Source of the DNA: Anaeromyxobacter soli
Lineage (GTDB): Bacteria; Myxococcota; Myxococcia; Myxococcales; Anaeromyxobacteraceae
Assembly: GCF_022808855.1 (NCBI RefSeq)
Contig: NZ_JAKZLF010000006.1
Span: forward strand, 1-64,000
Direction: 5' to 3'
Length of the DNA: 64,000 nt
The position numbers and the translations under genes are program-made. Below are positions 53,551 through 63,536 of the stretch, piece after piece (positions within the stretch are counted from its first letter, which is position 1; each line of letters opens with the position of its first letter). The notes beneath the pieces are model-generated. The model saw nothing but the letters and a program-made list of their open reading frames with translations, was not told the origin of the DNA and did no database searches.

Positions 53551-54165
53551 ATGCCGCACGCGAGCCATCCGGGAGCCGTCTTCGCGTTCCTCTGGCTGTC
53601 CACCCTCGCCTGTGGGGCTCGAGCGGGCGGGACCGAAGCGGCGCCCCGCCCGGCCGTCGCGCAGGAGACCTCGAAGATGTCGACCTACCGGAAGCCGTCG
53701 GACGAGGAGCTCCACCGGCGCCTCTCTCCCGAGCAGTACCGGGTGACGCAGCAGGAGGGCACCGAGCCGGCGTTCCGCAACGCCTACTGGGACGAGCACC
53801 GGGCCGGCATCTACGTGGACGTCGTCTCCGGCGAGCCGCTCTTCAGCTCTCTCGACAAGTTCGACTCCGGCACGGGCTGGCCCAGCTTCACCCGTCCACT
53901 CGATCCCGCGAGCATCTCGACCCGCAGCGATCGCAGCCTCCTCTTCACGCGGACCGAGGTCCGCTCGCGGCAGGCCGGCTCGCACCTGGGCCACGTGTTC
54001 GACGACGGGCCCCCGCCCACGGGGCTGCGCTACTGCATGAACTCCGCGGCGCTGCGCTTCGTCCCGGTCGAGCGGCTGGCCGAGGAGGGGTACGCGAGGT
54101 TCCTGCCCATGTTCGAGTCGGTGGACGCCACGGCGCCCTCGAGCGACGGGAGGACGAGCCCGTGA
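53551..54165 (+). CDS. msrB: Exported methionine-R-sulfoxide reductase MsrB
   Basis: This 204-residue protein begins with a signal peptide and a lipobox-like TLAC at 18-21, so it is probably exported and may be lipidated. The MsrB domain from about residue 45 has the catalytic cysteine in RYCMNSAAL. The family's GCGWPSF resolving cysteine is threonine here (SGTGWPSF), and the zinc CxxC pairs are absent (SGEPLF). It repairs methionine-R-sulfoxide in envelope proteins. Its stop overlaps msrA. Confidence 0.93.
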   Translation: MPHASHPGAVFAFLWLSTLACGARAGGTEAAPRPAVAQETSKMSTYRKPSDEELHRRLSPEQYRVTQQEGTEPAFRNAYWDEHRAGIYVDVVSGEPLFSSLDKFDSGTGWPSFTRPLDPASISTRSDRSLLFTRTEVRSRQAGSHLGHVFDDGPPPTGLRYCMNSAALRFVPVERLAEEGYARFLPMFESVDATAPSSDGRTSP

Positions 54166-54818
54166 AGCTTGCCCTGCTCCTCGGCGCCCTCGCGGCCGCC
54201 GTCGCGACGGTCCAGCTCCTCGGCGCTCCCGCCCGCGCCGGGCGCGGAGGCGACGGCCAGATCGGCAACCCCAGCGTGGGCACGAAGCCGGGCCACGTCG
54301 GCCACGGCACGGCGCTCGTCGCCTCCGGGAAGAACCAGCTCGCGATCTTCGCCCAGGGCTGCTTCTGGGGCGTGGAGGAGCGCTTCCGCAAGGTGCCCGG
54401 CGTCGTGGCGACCGCGGTGGGCTACACGGGCGGGCGGGCCCGGAACCCCAGCTACGAGGACGTGTGCACGAACACCACCGGCCACGCCGAGGCGGTCCTC
54501 CTCGAGTACGATCCCGCGAAGGTGAGCTACCCGGAGCTGCTCGCGTTCTTCTGGAAGACCCACGACTCGACGAGCGGCGATCGCCAGGGCCCGGATCGCG
54601 GCAGCCAGTACCGGTCCGCCATCTTCACCTTCGGTCCAGAGCAGCAGGCCGCGGCGCTCGCCTCGCGCGCCGAGGAGCAGAAGCACCTCGCGGACCCGAT
54701 CACGACGGAGATCGCGGCGGCCGGCCCGTTCTGGGTGGCGGAGGACTACCACCAGCAGTGGGACGAGAAGCACGGCGCCCTCTCCTGCCCGGTGCCGCAC
54801 CGGGCGCGGGCGAAGTGA
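54162..54818 (+). CDS. msrA: Exported methionine-S-sulfoxide reductase MsrA
   Basis: This 218-residue protein has an N-terminal signal peptide (about 1-27) and the MsrA active-site motif [20 protein letters not shown] and SQYRSAIF follow as usual. Only one later cysteine (SCPVPH) is available for resolving. With msrB it would cover both sulfoxide stereoisomers outside the cytoplasm. The GTG start overlaps the msrB stop. The gene converges with the molybdoenzyme gene. Confidence 0.93.
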   Translation: MKLALLLGALAAAVATVQLLGAPARAGRGGDGQIGNPSVGTKPGHVGHGTALVASGKNQLAIFAQGCFWGVEERFRKVPGVVATAVGYTGGRARNPSYEDVCTNTTGHAEAVLLEYDPAKVSYPELLAFFWKTHDSTSGDRQGPDRGSQYRSAIFTFGPEQQAAALASRAEEQKHLADPITTEIAAAGPFWVAEDYHQQWDEKHGALSCPVPHRARAK

Positions 54819-54900
54819 GCGCAGCCCGCGGAGGCCCCGCGACGCCGTCCCCGCGCCGCGCTACCGGACTGGGGGCCGCCCGTGGCGGGCGGCGCCACCG

Positions 54901-55605
54901 TCACACGCCTGCGAACCACTCGTAGCCCTGGTCTTCCCAGTACCCGCCGGTCCGCACCGGGAGGAAGCTCACCTCGGTGAGGTACTTCACCATCTTGTAG
55001 CCGAGCTTCACGGCGGAGTAGAGGCGCAAGGGCGCGCCGTGCTCCCGCTGCAGCGGCGCGCCGTTCATCCCGTACGCGAGGATCGTCTGCGGGTGGAGCG
55101 CGCTCTCGAGGTCCCAGGACGACCAGTACCCGGAGTCGAAGGAACGGAACTCGACGTAGCGCGCCCGCCGGTCGACGCCGGCGAGCCGGGCGAGCTCGGC
55201 GAGGCGGACGCCGTCCCAGGAGGCGACCGCGGACCACCCCTCTACGCAGTGGTGGCGAACGCGCGTGCGCGTGGCCGGGAGGCGCCGGAGCTCCGCGACG
55301 GACAGGGTGAGCGGGCGCGCGACGAGTCCCCGCACCGCGAGCGCCCAGCCGGCGGGCGCGACGGGGAGCTCCCTCGAGATCTTGTACGCCGGGAAGTCCT
55401 CGGGGGCGCTCTCCTCCCCCTCGGAGAGCTCGGGGGCGAGCCGGCCCGGATCGAACAGCGCGCGCTGGAAGCGCTCGTTGACGTTCTCCATCAGGCCGAG
55501 GAACCCCGCGTGCGGGCGATCGCCGTCGCACGCGAGCCCGCCGAGCGCGAGGAGCCCGGCCGAGCGGAGCCCACCCGAGAGGAAGTTCCGTCGCGTCGAG
55601 CTCAT
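54901..55605 (-). CDS. Tat-exported molybdopterin oxidoreductase, MsrP/sulfite oxidase-like
   Basis: This 234-residue protein has a Tat signal (STRRNFLSGG) at the N terminus and the sulfite-oxidase-fold molybdopterin domain. C120 in RHHCVEGWS is the expected molybdenum ligand; FRSFDSGYW and REHGAPLRL are typical of the YedY/MsrP group. MsrP reduces protein methionine sulfoxide in the periplasm using a membrane cytochrome b, MsrQ. Here the adjacent gene encodes a cytochrome b, and msrBA lie next door, which fits. GGAGGAGG precedes the ATG, which overlaps the cytochrome stop. Confidence 0.85.
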   Translation of the reverse strand: MSSTRRNFLSGGLRSAGLLALGGLACDGDRPHAGFLGLMENVNERFQRALFDPGRLAPELSEGEESAPEDFPAYKISRELPVAPAGWALAVRGLVARPLTLSVAELRRLPATRTRVRHHCVEGWSAVASWDGVRLAELARLAGVDRRARYVEFRSFDSGYWSSWDLESALHPQTILAYGMNGAPLQREHGAPLRLYSAVKLGYKMVKYLTEVSFLPVRTGGYWEDQGYEWFAGV

Positions 55606-56297
55606 GGCGCCTCCTCCGGGAGCCGCGTCTCCCGCGGAGCCCGGCGCTCCTCCGGGCCGAGGTCCCGCCCGACCGTCATGCCGGCGAGCGTCCGCGGGTG
55701 AAGCACCACCTGGACCACGTGGACGACGGTGAAGAGCGCGAGCCCCGCGAGCACGAGCAGGTGAATGGCGCGGGCGGCGTCGTAACCGCCGAGGAGCGCG
55801 GTGAGGAGCGAGAGCTGCACCGGCTTGTACATGGCGAGGCCCGAGAGGACGAGGAGCGGAGCGGCCGCGAGGACCCCCGTGTACGTGAGCCGCTGCATGC
55901 CGTTGTAGAGGCCGACCGGCGGCGGAGCCTCCCTGCGCAGCCGCAGATCGTGGAGGAGGGTGCCCCACGCGTTCCGCGCGTCGCGGCGCGGGGAGAAGAG
56001 CCGCCGCCGCCACTCGCCGCTCGCGAAGAGATACACGCCGTAGACGAGCGCGTTCGCGACGAAGAGCCAGGCGAAGGCGAAGTGCCAGTGTCGCGCCCCG
56101 GCGAGCCACCCGCCGATCGTCAGGGCGTCGGGCGGGCGCATGCCCTGCAGCAGATACCAGCCGTAGTCCCGGCCGCGCTCGCCGAGGAAGGGGTACGCGG
56201 CCAGGATGCGGAGCCCGCTCCCGGCCATGACGACGAGGAAGACGAGGTTGGCCCAGTGGGTGGTCCGGATGAGCCAGGGCTGCTTGGAGCGAGGCAT
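55602..56297 (-). CDS. Membrane cytochrome b561-type subunit, electron donor to the molybdoenzyme
   Basis: This 231-residue protein has four to five membrane helices with histidines for haem b (RTTHWANL, RHWHFAFAWL, AIHLLVLAG, VVHVVQVVLHP), the pattern of Ni-Fe-hydrogenase and formate-dehydrogenase-type cytochrome b. It is not the MsrQ fold by obvious motif, but it holds the MsrQ position. It would carry electrons from the quinone pool to the periplasmic enzyme. It overlaps that gene by ATGA. A GTAAC promoter lies just upstream. Confidence 0.82.
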   Translation of the reverse strand: MPRSKQPWLIRTTHWANLVFLVVMAGSGLRILAAYPFLGERGRDYGWYLLQGMRPPDALTIGGWLAGARHWHFAFAWLFVANALVYGVYLFASGEWRRRLFSPRRDARNAWGTLLHDLRLRREAPPPVGLYNGMQRLTYTGVLAAAPLLVLSGLAMYKPVQLSLLTALLGGYDAARAIHLLVLAGLALFTVVHVVQVVLHPRTLAGMTVGRDLGPEERRAPRETRLPEEAP

Positions 56298-56307
56298 CGC
56301 TTCGGGA

Positions 56308-56334
56308 GGTACGAGGGAGGCGGGGTTTCGTTAC
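56308..56334 (-). promoter_or_regulatory. ECF-type promoter of the cytochrome b-molybdoenzyme operon
   Basis: Minus-strand GTAAC (56334-56330) and CGTACC (56313-56308) are 16 bp apart, one base shorter than at 53.4 kb when counted from GTAAC. The -10 box lies only 10 bp before the start codon at 56297, so the transcript may be leaderless. Confidence 0.45.
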
Positions 56335-56430
56335 GCGCCGGGCGGGGGTGCGGCGTACGGCGGGCCGCCAGAGCCCATCGGCTAGAATCCTCTAATGCCA
56401 TCAACTCCCCGCGGCGCCCCGGGAGCGCCG

Positions 56431-57360
56431 ATGCGAACGCTCGAGCGCGTGGTGATCTGCGGCGCGGGGGCGGTGGGCAGCGCCTACGCCGAGCGCTTCC
56501 AGGACACGGACGGCGCGGACCTCTCCGTCGTCGCGGGCGGTGAGCGCCGCGAGCGCCTCCTGCGGGAGGGACTCACCGTGAATGGACGGCGCATCGACGT
56601 GCGGGTGATCGCGCCCGGCGAGCCGGGTCCGCCCGCGGACCTCCTGCTCGTCGCGGTGAAGCACCCCCAGCTCGCCGCCGCCATCGAGGACGTTCGCTCC
56701 CGGGTGGGCGAGAGGACGATCATCCTCCCGCTCCTGAACGGCATCACGAGCGAGGCGGCCCTCGCGCGCGCGTTCGGGGCCGAGAAGGTGCTGCACGCCT
56801 TCGTGGTCGGCAACGACGTGGTCCGGGAAGGGACCCACGTCCGCTACGCGAACATCGGCCGGCTCGTCTTCGGCGCGCCCTCCAACGACCGGGGCGATCC
56901 GCGCGTGGTCGCGGTCGAGGCGCTCCTCGCGCGCGCCGGCATCCCCGCCGTGGTCCCCGCCGACATCCTCCGCGAGCAGTGGTGGAAGTTCATGCTCAAC
57001 GTGGGGGTGAACCAGGTCTCGGCCGTCCTGCGGGTCCCCTATCGCGCGTTCGGCGCCGTCCCGGAGATCCGCGAGCTCACGCGCGCCGCGGCGCTGGAGG
57101 TGGTGGCGCTCTCCGCGCGCGAGGGGATCGCGCTCGGCCCCGAGGACGTGGAGCGCATCTTCCCCATCCTCGCGACCCTCGCGCCGGGCGGGAAGACCTC
57201 CATGCTCCAGGACGTGGAGGCCGGGCGGAAGACCGAGGTCGAGATCTTCGCCGGCGCGGTCGTCGAGCTCGGCCGGCGACACGGGATCGCGACGCCCGTG
57301 AACGCGCTCCTCGGCACGATGATCGCGGCGCTCGAGCGGCTCGCCGGGATCCCGGGCTGA
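56431..57360 (+). CDS. 2-dehydropantoate 2-reductase (PanE/ApbA family)
   Basis: This 309-residue protein has the NADP loop VVICGAGAVGSAYAERF and, later, LLVAVKHPQL and LPLLNGI, matching PanE. The active-site lysine is in REQWWKFMLNVGVNQVSAVL. It would make pantoate for coenzyme A, though the family also includes other ketopantoate-like reductases. I chose the ATG at 56431, which has GGGAGC upstream; an ATG at 56395 just after a TAGAAT box could give a leaderless transcript. Confidence 0.82.
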   Translation: MRTLERVVICGAGAVGSAYAERFQDTDGADLSVVAGGERRERLLREGLTVNGRRIDVRVIAPGEPGPPADLLLVAVKHPQLAAAIEDVRSRVGERTIILPLLNGITSEAALARAFGAEKVLHAFVVGNDVVREGTHVRYANIGRLVFGAPSNDRGDPRVVAVEALLARAGIPAVVPADILREQWWKFMLNVGVNQVSAVLRVPYRAFGAVPEIRELTRAAALEVVALSAREGIALGPEDVERIFPILATLAPGGKTSMLQDVEAGRKTEVEIFAGAVVELGRRHGIATPVNALLGTMIAALERLAGIPG

Positions 57361-57484
57361 GGCGCTCCGAGGCGCGCAAAGGCCCGGACCGGCCGGGCCG
57401 CGCGAGGTGCGCGGCCGGCCGGACCGGGGGAGCCCGCTCCGGGGGGAGGCGTGGCGGGCTCTCTCCCGTTGCGGCCGCTCGTGC

Positions 57485-58009
57485 TCAGGACGCCGCGTGG
57501 GACGCAGGCTTCGCGAGCCCCGCGAGGGCCGGGGCGACCACCGCGGTCCGGCCCCGGGCCGCGCGCAGCGCCTCGGCCGCCGTGTACACCGACGCGCCGA
57601 GCAGGACGAGGTCCTTCACGAGGAAGCCGAACGCGGGGCCCTGCGGCGACAGCCCTCCTGGCGTCGTGAAGAGGAACGAGAGCGTGGTCGCGAAGATGAC
57701 GGTCGCGAGCGCGCTGCCGATCGCCGACGCCACGGGCGAGAAGCGCCGCGAGGCGAGGAGGAGCCCCGCCGCGAGCTCGATGACGCCGACGAGGTTCGAG
57801 ACGCCCTGGACGCTCAGGATCGCGTACAGCCAGCTCATGAACGGGCTGTTCGAGACGAGCGGCTGGATCGCCTTCGCCTCGAACCCGGCGAACTTCAGCC
57901 CGCCGAACGCGAGGAGCAGGAACACGACTCCATAGCGCAGGATGGCGGTGCCTGCGGCCTCGATCTTCGCGATGCGGTGCTCGACGTCTGCTGGGTTTCG
58001 CTTGTCCAT
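57485..58009 (-). CDS. DUF417 (YkgB/RclC-like) membrane protein
   Basis: This 174-residue protein has four membrane helices. The SNSPFMSWLYAILSVQG and VIELAAGLLLASRR segments and the LSFLFTTPG loop match the DUF417 family, whose E. coli member RclC belongs to the reactive-chlorine-resistance operon. Its molecular activity is unknown. It carries its own GTAAC-type promoter and GGAGGACC site. The RclA-like gene 6 kb to the left would be its functional partner. The short gap between it and panE holds nothing notable. Confidence 0.8.
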   Translation of the reverse strand: MDKRNPADVEHRIAKIEAAGTAILRYGVVFLLLAFGGLKFAGFEAKAIQPLVSNSPFMSWLYAILSVQGVSNLVGVIELAAGLLLASRRFSPVASAIGSALATVIFATTLSFLFTTPGGLSPQGPAFGFLVKDLVLLGASVYTAAEALRAARGRTAVVAPALAGLAKPASHAAS

Positions 58010-58060
58010 CTGGTCCTCCGAGGGTTCGGGATCGCGGGCGCTGCCCGGGTCATGGCGTCG

Positions 58061-58087
58061 GGTGTCTCCGGCCGCGGGATCCGTTAC
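58061..58087 (-). promoter_or_regulatory. ECF-type promoter of the DUF417 gene
   Basis: Minus-strand GTAACGG (58087-58081) is followed, after 15 bp, by ACACC (58065-58061), exactly the arrangement found before the RclA-like gene at 50357. The rest of the 234-bp gap to 58243 shows nothing certain. Confidence 0.45.
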
Positions 58088-58243
58088 GTCGCGGGCGAGC
58101 GCCGCCCGGACACGGCGGACACGGATCGGGAAGCGACCTGCTCCGCCGAGGTCGTGCGCGAGCGGGCCGGGCGGGTGACAATGATCGGCGGTGATCGTGG
58201 GATGGGTTCACCCGGGCCAGCAGGCCCTTGCTCGAGGCGCGCC

Positions 58244-59733
<1,490 letters not shown>

Positions 59734-59759
<26 letters not shown>

Positions 59760-60492
59760 CGCGCGCGGGCAGCGAGAACGGCGCGGTCGGCGCGCCGAGG
59801 AGCTCGCGGTACGCCTCGCGGATCGCGGCGCGCCGCTCCTCGCGCTGGGCCACGAGGTAGCCGCCGGCCGGCCCGATCCCGAAGGCGAACGGCGCCCAGA
59901 GATCGTCGAAGTCGGCGTAGCGCTCCTCGAGATCGATGTGGCCGGTCGTGACGTCGCGGAGGCCGGCGCGCTCCCACAGCGCGACGAGCTCCGGCATGCG
60001 GCGGAAGGGGAGCCGGGCGTCGTCGGGTGCGTTCGGGTCGAAGCGCCTCGCGGCCTCCCAGAACGTCCGGACGAGGGCGAAGCCCTCCGCCTGGAACGTA
60101 CAGGCCGCCGCGACGCCGCCGGGACGGACCACCCGGCGCAGCTCGGCCGCCATCCGGTCCGGCTCCTTGACGAAGGTCAGCACGAGCTGCGACAGGGCCG
60201 CCTCGAACGTGCCGTCGGCGAAGGGGAGCGCCTCGGCGGACGCGAGGCGGACGTAGGCGCCCGGGACGCGCGTGCGGCACGCGGCGACGAACGACTCGGA
60301 GAGATCGACCGCCGCGACCTTCACCGCCCCGAAGCGCTGCGCCATCACGGCGGTGAGCCCGCCCGGCCCGCACCCCACGTCGAGCACCGGCCCCGCCTGC
60401 ACGCCCGCGAAGTCGAGGAAGCGCGGCGCGAGCTCGCGCGAGTAACGCCCGATGTACCGGTCGTACGCGTCGGCCGCGACTGCGAAGGTCAT
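59734..60492 (-). CDS. Class I SAM-dependent methyltransferase
   Basis: This 252-residue protein has motif I LDVGCGPGGLT, the acidic residue of motif II in VAAVDLS, and ALPFADGTFEAAL as motif III, the pattern of the UbiE/COQ5-like group of small-molecule methyltransferases. The substrate cannot be identified. It stands alone on the minus strand, with an ATG start at 60492. No operon partner is evident. Confidence 0.85.
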
Positions 60493-60571
60493 GGACCCGG
60501 AGTTGAGCGCCCCCGCGCGAACGCGTCAAGGCGTGACCCCCGGAAGAGCCCCGTCGCCGAGGCGCGGTCGA

Positions 60572-60958
60572 TCAGCGTGGTCTTGCCTGGCCGGAGCGCA
60601 GCACGTCGGCGACCCTGCGACGCAGCTCTCCCGGATCGCCCTTCGGCACCCAGCCGTCGATCGCGAGCCTCGCCGCGACCTTCCTGAGCGCCTGCTCGTC
60701 GTTGGACGAGTGGAGGAGGATGCGCACGCCGCGCGTCTTCTCCCGCCCCCGGAGGACCGCCACGAGCCCCTCGCCGGAGAGCGCCGGCATGTTCACGTCC
60801 ACGAGGACCAGGTCGGGCGCGTTCAGGAGCACCTGCTGCGTGGCGCCGAACGCGCCCACGTGGACGAGGACCTCGTAGCCCTCCGCCTCCAGCAGCTCCT
60901 TCGTGCAGACGAGGTGCATCTCGTCGTCGTCCACGACGAGGATCCTGGCTCGGCTCAT
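60572..60958 (-). CDS. Stand-alone receiver protein (CheY-like)
   Basis: This 128-residue receiver domain has the acidic pair VVDDDEM near the N terminus, the phospho-acceptor in LVDVNMPAL and the conserved lysine in WVPKGD. It has no output domain. Its ATG overlaps the stop of the histidine kinase gene, so they form a coupled pair, with the receiver as phosphate acceptor or relay. The downstream target is unknown. Confidence 0.85.
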   Translation of the reverse strand: MSRARILVVDDDEMHLVCTKELLEAEGYEVLVHVGAFGATQQVLLNAPDLVLVDVNMPALSGEGLVAVLRGREKTRGVRILLHSSNDEQALRKVAARLAIDGWVPKGDPGELRRRVADVLRSGQARPR

Positions 60959-62214
60959 GGCGCTCTCCTCGGGGGCGGGGTGCCCGGCAGGTGAACGGTG
61001 AACGTGCTGCCCTCGCCTCGCCGGCTCGCGACCTCGACCCGGCCGCCGAGGAGCTCCGCGAGGGAGCGGGTGATGACGAGGCCGAGCCCCGTCCCCGGGT
61101 GCGACTTCGTGGCCGCGTCCTCGAGCTGGCCGAACGGGACGAACAGGCGCGGGAGATCCGCCTCGGCGATGCCGCACCCGGTGTCGGCGACGGACACCGC
61201 GGCGCCGCCCCCCTCCCCCCTCCCGACCCTCACGCGGATCGCGCCGCGGTCGGTGAACTTCGCCGCGTTCGACACGAGGTTCACGAGGATCTGGCGGACC
61301 TTCTGCGCGTCCGAGGCGACGACGGGCGCCCCGGCGGCCTCGACCTCCACCCTCACCGGCTTCTCGCCCAGGAGCAGCCGCGCCGTGGCCGCCACCTCCG
61401 CCACGAGCTCGGCGAGGTCCACCGGGCCGATCGACACGTCCATCCGCCCCGCCTCCACCTTCGAGAGGTCGAGGATGTTGTTGACGGTGCCGCGGAGCGT
61501 GGCGGCCGCGCGGAGCAGCATCGGCAGCTTCGCCCGCACCTGCTCGAGGTTCTCCCGCTCGCAGGCCATCCGCACCAGCTCCGCGAGCGCCACGATGGCG
61601 TTCACCGGCGACCGGAGCTCGTGGGTGGCGTGGGCGAGGAACCGGGACCGGAGCTCATCCACCTTCTCGAGATCGCTCGCGCGCGCCACCGCCGCCTCGC
61701 GCTCGAGCGCGGTGCGCTCGAGGGCCGCGCCCTGCTCCTGCACCAGCTCGCGAACGGAGGAGTACCCGAGGTACCGGCCCAGCGCGTCCACGACGATCAC
61801 CTCGTCGTAGACCGACGCCGCGTCGCGCTCGAGCGCGCGCTCGACCGCGGTGGCGAGCGGGACGTCGTGGGGCAGCACGAGCGGGGCGAGGTCGGCGATG
61901 CGGGTCACCGGCTTCTTCGCGTACAGCTCGTGGCCGAAGTTGCGCGCGAGCTTCACGAGGAGCCGGCCGCGCGTGAGGAGCCCCACGGGGCGCTCGTCGG
62001 CGACGAGGGCGACGGCCTCCAGCTCCGGCCGTCCGAAGAAGAGCTGCGCCACGTCCTGCACCCGCTCCTCGGGCGCGACCCACGCGTCCCCGGTGAGGAG
62101 CCGACCGAGTGACGGCGGCGACCCGTCGCGCTCGGCGTCGGGGGTCCCGTCGGCGCGCTCCGGCGGGCGACCCGCGGCGCCCAGGCTCAGCGGCTGCGAG
62201 GAGGCGAGGCTCAC
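60955..62214 (-). CDS. CBS-domain histidine kinase
   Basis: This 419-residue protein has an N-terminal region with two CBS-like halves (PEERVQDVAQLFFG and KPVTRIADLAPLVLP), then a coiled segment, a HisKA domain with H-box LAHATHELRSPVNAI, and a HATPase with NLVSNAAKF, DTGCGI and GTGLGL. CBS domains often bind adenosine nucleotides, so it may sense energy state. It has no membrane segment. The GTG start at 62214 overlaps the glycosyltransferase stop. Confidence 0.85.
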   Translation of the reverse strand: MSLASSQPLSLGAAGRPPERADGTPDAERDGSPPSLGRLLTGDAWVAPEERVQDVAQLFFGRPELEAVALVADERPVGLLTRGRLLVKLARNFGHELYAKKPVTRIADLAPLVLPHDVPLATAVERALERDAASVYDEVIVVDALGRYLGYSSVRELVQEQGAALERTALEREAAVARASDLEKVDELRSRFLAHATHELRSPVNAIVALAELVRMACERENLEQVRAKLPMLLRAAATLRGTVNNILDLSKVEAGRMDVSIGPVDLAELVAEVAATARLLLGEKPVRVEVEAAGAPVVASDAQKVRQILVNLVSNAAKFTDRGAIRVRVGRGEGGGAAVSVADTGCGIAEADLPRLFVPFGQLEDAATKSHPGTGLGLVITRSLAELLGGRVEVASRRGEGSTFTVHLPGTPPPRRAP

Positions 62215-63536
62215 GCGCGCACCGCCGTCTCGCACTCGACCGCGGCGAGGGTCGCGGGCTCGATGCGGGTGCCGCGCCGCACGACGAGGCGCGTGCCCCG
62301 CCAGGCCACGTCGCGGCGGAGGAGTCCCCACATCCAGGCCCCACCGATGACGAGGTCCTTCGCCGGGACGAGCGCGAGCTCGCGCACCCGGAAGCCGCAC
62401 GGCCTGAGCGCCCGCGCCGACGCCCCGTCGAGCGCGGCCTTCGCCGCGCAGGTCGTCGCGAGGAGCCCGAGCGAGGCCGGCGTGCGCTCGAGCAGGGCGG
62501 CCGCCGAGGCGAGCAGCACCGGGTTCAGGAGCGCCTGCGCGGAGTACACGAACGGTCCCACTGCCTGCCGCTGGAGCACGCTCCACCGTGCGTAGCGCGC
62601 CGCGAAGTCCCGGACCGTCCGGCGCTCGCTCACGTTCTGGATCGGCCGCTGCCCGACGGCGACGCGCTTCCCGAGCGCGCGGCCCACGAGGAGCCCGAGC
62701 ACGTAGTCCTCGGCGAGGACGTCCTTCACCGCCTCGAAGCCCCCGAGCGCCTCGAGGTCGCGCCGCCTGAACGCCATCGACTTCCCCACCACGATGTCGC
62801 GACCGACGAGCCGCTTCGCGGCCACCACCCCCGGCGCGACCGAGCCGGCGAGGTGCAGGTGATCGAGGAGCGAGCCGACGCGCGCCTCGCCCACGCCGGC
62901 GATGGGGTGCGTCACGAGCCCGACGGCCTCGTCCTCGAGCAGGGCCGCGATGCCGGCGAGGTAGCCGGGCTCGACGCGCACGTTGGAGTCGGACACCACG
63001 AGCACGCCGTGCCGCGCGGCCCGCGCGAGCGTGACGAGCTGGTTCACCTTGGGGTTCAGGCCCGGCTCACCGCGCTGGAAGACGATCCGGAAGCGGCCCG
63101 GGAAGCGCTGCGCCGCCTCGCGCGCGGGCCCGAGGGCGAGGTCCTCGACGCTCCGGAGGCCGAGGAGCACCTCGTAGTCCGGGTAGTCGAGCGCGGCGAA
63201 CGAGGCGAGGTTCGCGGCGAGGCCGTCGTCGAGCCCGCAGAGCGGCTTCAGGATGGAGATCGGCGGGGTGTGGCGCGGCGTCCGGGCCGGCTCCCGCAGG
63301 TGCCGCCGCAGGGCCACGCACTGCACCGAGAGGAAGACGAGGCCCACCGCCGCGGCCGCGAAGAGAGCGAGGGTCGGATGGCTCGGCAAGGAGGTCTCCC
63401 GTTCCGCGAACGCCGCGCGCGGGCGTCGCACCGGAAGATCCTGGACGGCCGGCGTGGCTCCGCCGCGACGGGCAGGTGACGGTTCAGCGTTGCTCGCCTG
63501 GGCGTGCCCGTCGCGCGCGGGCAGCGCCAGCGCCAT
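62211..63536 (-). CDS. GT2/GT21 glycosyltransferase, ceramide glucosyltransferase-like
   Basis: This 441-residue membrane enzyme has one N-terminal helix at about 55-75, a GT-A domain from about 92 (ISILKPLCG, then VVSDSNVRVEPGYL), the GEDxVLG-like catalytic AEDYVLG, and an RYARW motif of the QxxRW type. Further helices lie near the C terminus. It resembles HpnI and ceramide glucosyltransferases, so a lipid acceptor is likely. It overlaps the phosphoesterase gene upstream (ATGA) and the kinase gene downstream (GTGA). Confidence 0.82.
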   Translation of the reverse strand: MALALPARDGHAQASNAEPSPARRGGATPAVQDLPVRRPRAAFAERETSLPSHPTLALFAAAAVGLVFLSVQCVALRRHLREPARTPRHTPPISILKPLCGLDDGLAANLASFAALDYPDYEVLLGLRSVEDLALGPAREAAQRFPGRFRIVFQRGEPGLNPKVNQLVTLARAARHGVLVVSDSNVRVEPGYLAGIAALLEDEAVGLVTHPIAGVGEARVGSLLDHLHLAGSVAPGVVAAKRLVGRDIVVGKSMAFRRRDLEALGGFEAVKDVLAEDYVLGLLVGRALGKRVAVGQRPIQNVSERRTVRDFAARYARWSVLQRQAVGPFVYSAQALLNPVLLASAAALLERTPASLGLLATTCAAKAALDGASARALRPCGFRVRELALVPAKDLVIGGAWMWGLLRRDVAWRGTRLVVRRGTRIEPATLAAVECETAVRA

